In this document: positions 53,476-61,229 of the stretch, in pieces
Layout of the letters: every line of letters starts with the position of its first letter
Position numbering within the stretch: position 1 is the first letter of the stretch
NCBI RefSeq assembly: GCF_023716465.1
Contig: NZ_CP092415.1
Location: 647,001-711,000, forward strand
DNA length: 64,000 bases
Source: Flagellimonas marinaquae
GTDB taxonomy: Bacteria > Bacteroidota > Bacteroidia > Flavobacteriales > Flavobacteriaceae
Direction: 5' to 3'
Program-made: the position numbers and the translations under genes
The notes under the pieces: model-generated
What the model was told of the DNA's origin: nothing
Seen by the model: the letters and a program-made list of their open reading frames with translations, nothing else
The model's database searches: none

Positions 53476-56400
53476 TCAATAAGTAAAAAATTGGATCGAA
53501 TCGTTGTTCCGGGCAACCGCAATAATGGGTTCGCCCCGCACCCGAAACGTATTGAAATCCCGGATTTGACCTTCCAGAAATAGGCCGCTCGCTTGATAGG
53601 GTATTTTCTCAAAATTACGATTACCTGACCCTTTTAGGACTACTCCATAACTTGCATCATATCTCCCTACCTCCGGTTTGACACCATGTAAATTGCCTCC
53701 CAGTATCAAGTCCTTTTTTCCATCATGGTCGAAATCATCAACAGTTACTGCATATACCGGGGAGAGTTGGGCCTCTATGGGCAATGGTTCCAATACAAAC
53801 CCGTCATTTTTGTTGTTCCACAGTATAACACTTTCCAAGATCACTGCACTATGTACAATGGACCTCCCAAGTTCCTCTGCGGTAAAAATATCCTCTATCC
53901 GCTGTTCCTTATAGGACTCATACTTAAGATACTTTTTCTTAAGGTTGGGCAACTGCATCACCAAATCATGGCGCAATACCGTAGGGTACGAGACCCCATC
54001 GTTATAGGTACAAATAATCTGCTCTATGGCCCCATTGTTGTCAAAATCATTGACATAACATGTAATAGGTTCCTCAACTGATGCTTTGAACCTTGAATTC
54101 AGACCATGGTTGCCAAGGACGAAGTCGGTAAAACCATCCCCGTCCATGTCTTCAGCATGTACGGTGTTCCACCAACCAGAGGTGTTTTCAAGTCCAATGC
54201 TTTCAGAGACATCCTTGAAAGTCCCTTTGTCATTCTCGAACAATTTTACCGGCATCCATTCACCGACCACCATCAGGTCAGCGTCGCCATCCCTGTCATA
54301 ATCGGCCCAACATGCGTCGGTGATCATTCCAAGGCCGGATAATTCGGGACATTTGTCCATGGTCACATTCGAGAAATTGCCGTCGCCATCGTTTTCAAGG
54401 ATATACCCGTTCTGGGGCACTCCCAATTCTCCCGGACGCAATCTAACGCCAACAAACAGATCTTGATCGCCATCATTATCATAGTCATTCACCGTGACCA
54501 CGGACGTACTTTCCGGCTTTCCATTTGGTAGGTATTGGCTGGACTTGCTAAAAACACCCTTGCCGTTGTTTACATAAAACCGATCCAACAAAGCCAATGA
54601 ATTTGCCGAAAACTCGCTTCCTCCACTGGTAACATATAGGTCTTTGTCCCCATCCCCATCAGCATCGAAAAAAACACAGTCTGTATCCTCACTCTCGGCG
54701 TCCATTTCAAAGACCGACCGACTTGTGGGACTGAACTCTCCAGTAACATCTTGTAGGAAGAGTTGACCAGGTGAGTCCTTCGCTCCACAGATATAAAAAT
54801 CCATTAAACCATTGCCATCCACATCCGCAACCGCCATTTTTGGCCCTTCCGTAGATCGCATATGGTATACCAATCGATCTCTATCGAAATCCGAGTAGTT
54901 ATTCTCTTTATGGGAAAAATCAATGTCCATCCGACCAGTGACATTACTGAATATTGGCTTGCTCCCATTCAATTTCCGTGAATCTATTTTCTTGGATGTG
55001 GCCATGGGTTCTTCAACAATCAAGGTTTGATTGGTTTTTACATTGGTCAATTTTGTTATCCCACCATTTGGCCACTCGATTGAGACAGTATCTATCACGG
55101 ACAAACTTCCAAGTCCGAAATTAAGGTTGGGGTCCACAGAGGACTGAAAACCTCTGTTGAGGAACTGTTCAAGGTAAAACATTTGGTTCTTGGCCTTCAA
55201 TGTCGCCTTTGCCCCAACGGCGAGCCTATTCTTTGAATCACTCCTTAAGACCAGTTTTAAATAGCTATTGCCGCTTTCCAACCTATCCGTACGGTTTTTG
55301 TAGATAAACGGTGACATGCTAACATTGTTGACGACCAAGTCCAAATCACCATCATTATCAAGATCACCGTATGCCGCACCATTGGAATGGCTGGGTTTAT
55401 CAAGGCCCCATTCCCCGGTCTTGTTTATAAAATCCAGACCCTTACTCCCAGCATAGGCGTAATTGGGAATACGGTTGATCGGGATCATATCGATCAACTG
55501 CTTATAGTCAACACCATCCTCCTTGACTATCATCCTGGCAACTTCTTCGTTCGCAACATAGTTGATGTAATCTTGGTTTAGTATATCCTGGGCAAGACCA
55601 TTGGTTATATAAAGATCCTTATTGCCATCATTATCATAGTCCTGAATCAAGGAACTCCAGCTCCAATCGGTAGCTTCAACACCAGAGTACCTGCCGACCT
55701 CGCTAAATGTGGTCCTTTGGTTGGAATCAACACCATTGTTGCGATGCAGCATATTGCGCGTAAACTGATGATAATAACCGTTTTTTAAGTTGTGCTGGTA
55801 CTTGTCCCAATCCTCAAAGGTCATGGTGGTTTTAAATCGGGCATCACCTTCCGGGAGCATTTCCGAGACAAAGACCTCGGGGTAGCCGTCGCCGGTCATG
55901 TCCGATATGTCCAACCCCATGGAGGCGGCACTTATACTACGCATTTGTTTTTCCAGTTCCTCCCTGAACGTCCCGTCCCCATTGTTCATATAGATGTAGT
56001 CCCGTTCAAAAAAATCATTGGATATATACAGATCGGGCCAGCCATCCCTGTTCAGGTCACTCACCGAAACCCCTAGACCAAACCCGATCTCACTCCCATA
56101 AATTCCTGCCGACTCACTCACGTCCTCAAAAAGACCATCATTGTTCCTATAGAGTTTGTCCCCGCCCAGGACGTCCCTGATCGGCCTTTCATTTACTTGG
56201 AGGTTAAAGCTGGCTATTGACCGGTACGAATTGTTCAGTAGATAAAGGTCCAAGTCCCCGTCTTGGTCATAATCAAAAAATGCGGCATGGGTGGAGTATC
56301 CTTTGTCCGCCAACCCCAGTTCTTCCGCCCGTTCCGAAAATGTTCCGTCTTGGTTGTTTATGAAGAACTCGTTTTGTTTGTTGTCCCCTTGTACATCTCC

Positions 56401-56811
56401 CGAATTGCACACATATATGTCCAACCAACCATCGGCATTTATATCCACCATGGAAACCCCTGTGGACCATGCTTTTTCACCACCAACTTGGGCCGCCTCG
56501 GTTATATCCTCAAACTCGAAATTCCCTTTGTTCAAATAAAGTTTATTGGAAACTAGGTTTCCCGTAAAATAAATATCGAGGAGGCCGTCATTATTTATAT
56601 CACCCAGACCAACCCCGCCACCGTTATAGTAATTCCTATATTTATATATATTGAACTCTTTGGTGTATGTTATTGTATTTTGAAAATCAATCTTGGTATG
56701 ATTGCTTTCCATTAATTCAAACAGCGTTTGATTGACATTACCATCGGTGTTTTTACAGCTATTCACCAGTAATGTCAACATTATAAAAAGAAAAAGTTCT
56801 GTTGTCTTCAT
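53476..56811 (-). CDS. Large FG-GAP/VCBS-ASPIC-UnbV repeat lipoprotein
   Basis: 1111 residues. The lipoprotein leader is MKTTELFLFIMLTLLVNS then Cys. The chain is filled with FG-GAP calcium-binding motifs of the 'D.N.DG..Di..sn' type, for example GDINNDGLLDIYFTGN, DINADGWLDIYVCNSG, DYDQDGDLDLYLLNNS, DLDNDGDLDLVVNN. A mid-protein ASPIC/UnbV segment lies around 'SIEWPNGGITKLTNVKTNQT', after which a second run of FG-GAP repeats follows. Such proteins form integrin-alpha-like propellers on the cell surface. It follows the neighbouring paralogue with a 4-nt stop-start overlap (56808-56811). Confidence 0.85.
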   Translation of the reverse strand: MKTTELFLFIMLTLLVNSCKNTDGNVNQTLFELMESNHTKIDFQNTITYTKEFNIYKYRNYYNGGGVGLGDINNDGLLDIYFTGNLVSNKLYLNKGNFEFEDITEAAQVGGEKAWSTGVSMVDINADGWLDIYVCNSGDVQGDNKQNEFFINNQDGTFSERAEELGLADKGYSTHAAFFDYDQDGDLDLYLLNNSYRSIASFNLQVNERPIRDVLGGDKLYRNNDGLFEDVSESAGIYGSEIGFGLGVSVSDLNRDGWPDLYISNDFFERDYIYMNNGDGTFREELEKQMRSISAASMGLDISDMTGDGYPEVFVSEMLPEGDARFKTTMTFEDWDKYQHNLKNGYYHQFTRNMLHRNNGVDSNQRTTFSEVGRYSGVEATDWSWSSLIQDYDNDGNKDLYITNGLAQDILNQDYINYVANEEVARMIVKEDGVDYKQLIDMIPINRIPNYAYAGSKGLDFINKTGEWGLDKPSHSNGAAYGDLDNDGDLDLVVNNVSMSPFIYKNRTDRLESGNSYLKLVLRSDSKNRLAVGAKATLKAKNQMFYLEQFLNRGFQSSVDPNLNFGLGSLSVIDTVSIEWPNGGITKLTNVKTNQTLIVEEPMATSKKIDSRKLNGSKPIFSNVTGRMDIDFSHKENNYSDFDRDRLVYHMRSTEGPKMAVADVDGNGLMDFYICGAKDSPGQLFLQDVTGEFSPTSRSVFEMDAESEDTDCVFFDADGDGDKDLYVTSGGSEFSANSLALLDRFYVNNGKGVFSKSSQYLPNGKPESTSVVTVNDYDNDGDQDLFVGVRLRPGELGVPQNGYILENDGDGNFSNVTMDKCPELSGLGMITDACWADYDRDGDADLMVVGEWMPVKLFENDKGTFKDVSESIGLENTSGWWNTVHAEDMDGDGFTDFVLGNHGLNSRFKASVEEPITCYVNDFDNNGAIEQIICTYNDGVSYPTVLRHDLVMQLPNLKKKYLKYESYKEQRIEDIFTAEELGRSIVHSAVILESVILWNNKNDGFVLEPLPIEAQLSPVYAVTVDDFDHDGKKDLILGGNLHGVKPEVGRYDASYGVVLKGSGNRNFEKIPYQASGLFLEGQIRDFNTFRVRGEPIIAVARNNDSIQFFTY

Positions 56812-59800
56812 TTTTCTGTTTGTTTGAAAAATTTCAACGTATTGTTGTTACGTGCAATGATCAAATACTTTTTGCCCGATATATCAATGGCCTCCATATC
56901 CCTTATTTCCCCCTTAACAAAGAAACCCGTTTGTGATGTTGGACTTATTGACATGGACCTATCATTATTAACTTCAATTACATTTCCATACGAGCTAGCG
57001 TAAATGCCAAACTGGGGTTTGACCCTAAATTGATTTCCTCCCGTAATTATTTCCTTCTTTCCATCATTGTCTATATCGTGAAAAAAGATACTGTATATAG
57101 GAGATAATTGGGCTTCCACAGGAAGGTCAATCATATCAAAACCATTCCCTTTTTGGTTAAACAACACTTTTGAAGCTGTAGTATTGACTTTTAATCTTAA
57201 AGCCTTAGTAAGTTGTTCTTCGGTAAAAATATCTGCAACCGTTTTCTCCTTGTAGCTATTGTATTTCAAATATCTTTTTAGCAAATATGGCATCTGTGCT
57301 GTGAGTTCCGGTTTGGTTGCTATAGGATACTCTTCATTGTTTTTAAAGACTGATACAATATGATCTATTTTCCCATTGGCATCAAAATCATTTATCCGCA
57401 GGGAGACCGGTTCTTTGGGTGATGCCCTGAACTGCGAGTTCAGGCCCAGGTTTCCCACCACTAGGTCCGGATACCCATCCTGGTCCAAGTCTTCCGTCTC
57501 AAGGGTGTTCCAAAACCCATGCGCGGTTTCCAAACCCAGCTCTTGGGTCACGTTCTTTAGGCTTCCCCCGTCGTTCTCAAAACATGTAACGGGCATCCAC
57601 TCGCCACAGAGGAACAGATCCAAGTCACCATCCCTGTCATAATCCGACCAAAGGGCATCGGTGACCATCCCCAGTTGGTGCAGTCCGGTTGTCCGGTCGG
57701 TAGCTACCTGTTCAAAATTACCCTTGCCATCATTTTCCAGTATATAACTATCAGCAGGTAGACCGTAGGTAGAGGGCACCACCCTTCCACCGACAAAAAT
57801 ATCCGCATCCCCATCATTATCGTAATCACCTACCGCTAAACAAGAAGTACTACCCAATATTTTTGGCAGTGCCGATGATTTTTTAAAGTTCCCCTTACCA
57901 TCATTGAGATAAGCCCTGTCCGCCAAGGCAAAAGATGCACTTGAAAATTCATAACCTCCACTTGCTACAATAAGATCTAGGTCACCATCATTGTCAAAAT
58001 CCAGAAAAGTTGCATCCGTGTCTTCGGATTGTTTGTCGGCAATGAACACATCAGTTTGAAGCTCTTTAAAATCACCTTCAGTGGTACCTAAGAATAATTT
58101 TCCTTCAAATCCTTTGGCCCCACCGACATAAAAATCCTGATTTCCATCTTTATTGACATCTCCAATTGCAAGTTTGGGGCCTTCGTTGGATATCATTTGG
58201 TAGATCAAGTTGTCATTGTTGAAGTCAGAATAATTATTTTCCCTGTGGGTATGGGCGAGCTTCATTTGGGGTGTAACATCAATCAAATTGGTGTCGAATG
58301 TTTCTCGGGGCACCGGCTGTATTGAATTTACTTTATACGCATCTGTTTTCAAAAAGGAGATTGTGGTGTCAACCTTAATATTGCTCATCATTTGTTTTTC
58401 CCCATCGGGCCATAACAATTCCAATGAATCTACTTTAACATTTTTGCCAAGCCCAAAATGTAACCTGTTATCTACAGTGGACATCGAACCCCTCTGAGGG
58501 TACAGCTCTTGGAAAAATTGCCTCCCCCCTGACCATAAAGTAACCTGAGACCCAACAGCAAAGGGATTTCTAGCGTCCATTCTTAAATCGATTTGCAAAA
58601 AATGATTTTGCTTATCATTACTATTATTTCTATAGATAAAAGGGGGCATATTGATGTTGCTTACCACTAGGTCAAGATCTCCGTCGTTGTCCAAGTCTCC
58701 ATAGGCAGAACCGTTGGAGAACCCTGATTGACCGACCCCCCAACCTTGGGCCACGTCCTGATAACCATATCCATCCTGTTTTCTATACATACCATTTGGA
58801 ATGGGCACCGAAGGCATTAAATCAACAAGTTCGGTAATTACGTCCCCTTTTTCGCGAAAGGTTTTTTTTATATGTTCACTATTGGAGTAGAAATTAACAT
58901 AATCCCCGTCCGTCAAATCTTTGTAGATGCCATTGGTCACAAATATTTCCTTGTTCCCGCTATTATCAAAATCCGCCAGTAAAACGCCCCAACTCCAATC
59001 GGTGGCATCCACACCTGCCGCCCTTGAAACTTCACTAAATGTAATCTGGTCCATGGCCGCGGAGGTGGAAAGGTTGTTTATTTGAAAGGTATTTCTAGGA
59101 AACTGTCTGTGATACCCGTTCCCCACTTTCAATCTATACGTGTCCCAGCTATCAAAAACCACTTTGGTCTTTAATCTTCCTTCATCTTTAGGGAGCATTT
59201 CCGTAACATAGATATCAGGGAAACCATCATGGTTCATATCGGAAATATCAACACCCATTGCTCCCTGGCTAATTTCGGGAATGGCTTGGACCAACTGCTC
59301 ATCAAAAGTTCCGTCTCCGTTATTTATATATAAGTAGTCACGTTCAAAAAAATCATTGGCGATATATATATCGGGCCATGCATCCCTATTTACATCACCA
59401 ATGGACACACCTAGCCCGTACCCTATCACACTTCCATAAATTCCCGCTTGCTCACTTACATCCGTAAATCCAGTCCCGTCGTTTCTGTATAGTTTGTTAC
59501 TGCCGCTTCTGTCCCTCTTCCTTCGCAGCTCATTACCCGAATCAAGTATGATTTCACTGGGGTAAATGGAATTGTTCAATAAATACATATCCAAGTCTCC
59601 ATCCTTGTCCATATCAAAAAATGCGGCATGGACAGATAGTCCTATATCATCAATACCATACTCGGCAGCACTTTCTACAAACAATGGTATTCCTTCCCTA
59701 TTATTTCCTTTATTGATAAAAAGTTCATTATGCCTATTTTCACCTTCTGGTTTTCCAGCTTTACAAACATATATATCCAATTTCCCATCTCCGTTTACAT

Positions 59801-60155
59801 CAATTATGCTAACTCCGGTAGACCATACATCAGCGCTGATTAAACCAGAAATATGAGTCACTTCCTCAAACTTAAAATCTCCTCTATTGAGGTAAAACTT
59901 ATTGTTGACCTGATTCCCACTAAAAAAAATATCCAACAAACCATCTCCATTTAGGTCACCTAACCCAACACCAGCTCCGTTATAAAACCCTTTATACAGG
60001 TAAACGTTGGATTCATTGTCATGTATAAGGTTGTTTTCGAAATCTACACCAAGTGCCTTGTTATCCAATAGTTGAAAGAGAGGTTCCCCACTAGTGGAAT
60101 CAACTCTACTACATGATTGAAATAAAAACAAGAAAAAAAAGTATGCTATTACCAT
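56808..60155 (-). CDS. Large FG-GAP/VCBS-ASPIC-UnbV repeat lipoprotein
   Basis: 1115 residues from ATG 60155 (MVIAYFFFLFLFQS then Cys, a lipoprotein leader); 60212 is an earlier in-frame ATG. It is a close paralogue of the protein encoded at 53476: GDLNGDGLLDIFFSGN, DVNGDGKLDIYVCKAG, DMDKDGDLDMYLLNNS, DLDNDGDLDLVVSN, ASPIC/UnbV around 'LLWPDGEKQMMSNIKVDTT', and 'DFDNDGDLDLIVASGG'. The two genes overlap by 4 nt and are co-transcribed, the upstream site at 60298-60315 being shared with the divergent PIG-L gene. Confidence 0.85.
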   Translation of the reverse strand: MVIAYFFFLFLFQSCSRVDSTSGEPLFQLLDNKALGVDFENNLIHDNESNVYLYKGFYNGAGVGLGDLNGDGLLDIFFSGNQVNNKFYLNRGDFKFEEVTHISGLISADVWSTGVSIIDVNGDGKLDIYVCKAGKPEGENRHNELFINKGNNREGIPLFVESAAEYGIDDIGLSVHAAFFDMDKDGDLDMYLLNNSIYPSEIILDSGNELRRKRDRSGSNKLYRNDGTGFTDVSEQAGIYGSVIGYGLGVSIGDVNRDAWPDIYIANDFFERDYLYINNGDGTFDEQLVQAIPEISQGAMGVDISDMNHDGFPDIYVTEMLPKDEGRLKTKVVFDSWDTYRLKVGNGYHRQFPRNTFQINNLSTSAAMDQITFSEVSRAAGVDATDWSWGVLLADFDNSGNKEIFVTNGIYKDLTDGDYVNFYSNSEHIKKTFREKGDVITELVDLMPSVPIPNGMYRKQDGYGYQDVAQGWGVGQSGFSNGSAYGDLDNDGDLDLVVSNINMPPFIYRNNSNDKQNHFLQIDLRMDARNPFAVGSQVTLWSGGRQFFQELYPQRGSMSTVDNRLHFGLGKNVKVDSLELLWPDGEKQMMSNIKVDTTISFLKTDAYKVNSIQPVPRETFDTNLIDVTPQMKLAHTHRENNYSDFNNDNLIYQMISNEGPKLAIGDVNKDGNQDFYVGGAKGFEGKLFLGTTEGDFKELQTDVFIADKQSEDTDATFLDFDNDGDLDLIVASGGYEFSSASFALADRAYLNDGKGNFKKSSALPKILGSTSCLAVGDYDNDGDADIFVGGRVVPSTYGLPADSYILENDGKGNFEQVATDRTTGLHQLGMVTDALWSDYDRDGDLDLFLCGEWMPVTCFENDGGSLKNVTQELGLETAHGFWNTLETEDLDQDGYPDLVVGNLGLNSQFRASPKEPVSLRINDFDANGKIDHIVSVFKNNEEYPIATKPELTAQMPYLLKRYLKYNSYKEKTVADIFTEEQLTKALRLKVNTTASKVLFNQKGNGFDMIDLPVEAQLSPIYSIFFHDIDNDGKKEIITGGNQFRVKPQFGIYASSYGNVIEVNNDRSMSISPTSQTGFFVKGEIRDMEAIDISGKKYLIIARNNNTLKFFKQTEK

Positions 60156-60297
60156 ATGAACATAACCCCCATCTTTTCTATGAAGTAATTGAATAAGAAA
60201 TTTCAGAACCAACAGTGATAATTTTTATGTTACCAATAAAAAATTGACAAACCGCATTAGTATAAAGATAAATATATGTTTGTGAATGTCAGGATTT

Positions 60298-60315
60298 TCA
60301 ATGCAAAGGTTTGCA
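60298..60315. promoter_or_regulatory. Conserved near-palindromic site in the FG-GAP / PIG-L divergent promoter
   Basis: TCAATGCAAAGGTTTGCA, identical to the site upstream of iolJ. It lies 142 nt before the FG-GAP start (minus) and 80 nt before the PIG-L start (plus). A -7-like TATCTTGA follows at 32 nt on the plus strand and TATCTTTA at 31 nt on the minus strand. Confidence 0.6.
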
Positions 60316-60395
60316 CTATCATTTTAAGTTTAAACATGCACTTTTAGTATCTTGAATGAGTGTACAAATACTTAATTTCACAAAAGGAATCCATT

Positions 60396-61229
60396 ATGAA
60401 AAAACTAAAACTCAATTTGACTATGAAGCATCTCACCAAGGGTGCTTTGACTTTATTGGCAATTATCCTATTTCAATCGAACATCCATGGTCAACAACTT
60501 TACGAAGGAAAGGTTATTATGGCCGTATTTGCCCATCCCGATGATGAAGGATCAGTGGCTCCTATTTTAGCAAAATATATAAGAGAAGGAGCCACAGCCC
60601 ATTTGGTAATCGTAACTGATGGAAGGTACGGGACCAATGACCATCATGACCACGTAGCTGGGGAAACCCTAGTCGCGACTAGAAAAGAAGAGATGAAATG
60701 CGCCGCAGAAAAATTGGGGGTGATTTTGCATCATTGGGATTATCATGACCAACTAAGAGCTGGGGAAGGGTATGACGGACATGTACCCCATGCAAGAAAA
60801 ATGATCCTGCAACTCTATAACCTAGTCGAAAGTGTCAAACCGGATGTTTTGATCACTTGGGGACCTGATGGAGCATCAACCCATATGGACCACAGGTTAG
60901 TGGGAGCTACCGTAACGCAAGTATTCTTAGCCAAGGACTGGGGCGAAAAACCAGGATCTCTCTACTATTATGGCACTCCCTCTGGATTAATCACGGACCC
61001 CGCAAGTAGAATATTAAGGGGTCAAGCTAAAAAATTCTTGCGCACAAAAATATCTTACACCCAAGAAGATCTGGACAAATCATTTAATTCAATCAAATGT
61101 CATTATAGTCAGATGCCTCCAAATATGAAAAAAGAAGATTATGAAAAAAGAAGGGCATCAAATGGTATGTATGTATATTTACGAAAATTTGAAGGTCCGA
61201 CAAAGGATTCAAATTCTATCTTCGATTAA
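60396..61229 (+). CDS. Secreted PIG-L family N-acetylglucosaminyl deacetylase
   Basis: 277 residues from ATG 60396 (MKKLKLNLTMKHLTKGALTL, signal peptide ending IHGQ); an AAGGAA sequence precedes it. The family motif AHPDDE is around residues 46-51, and THMDHR gives the remaining zinc histidine. PIG-L enzymes remove the N-acetyl group from GlcNAc-linked inositol or related amino sugars. Most bacterial copies are cytoplasmic; this one has a clear export signal. The gene lies between two large FG-GAP genes on the opposite strand, and its stop overlaps the stop of the next one by 4 nt. Confidence 0.85.
   Translation: MKKLKLNLTMKHLTKGALTLLAIILFQSNIHGQQLYEGKVIMAVFAHPDDEGSVAPILAKYIREGATAHLVIVTDGRYGTNDHHDHVAGETLVATRKEEMKCAAEKLGVILHHWDYHDQLRAGEGYDGHVPHARKMILQLYNLVESVKPDVLITWGPDGASTHMDHRLVGATVTQVFLAKDWGEKPGSLYYYGTPSGLITDPASRILRGQAKKFLRTKISYTQEDLDKSFNSIKCHYSQMPPNMKKEDYEKRRASNGMYVYLRKFEGPTKDSNSIFD

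Noticed and set aside
53397..53612. Minus-strand ORF spanning the end of the FG-GAP gene and the conserved site
   Set aside because: It is out of frame with the FG-GAP protein and has no protein features.
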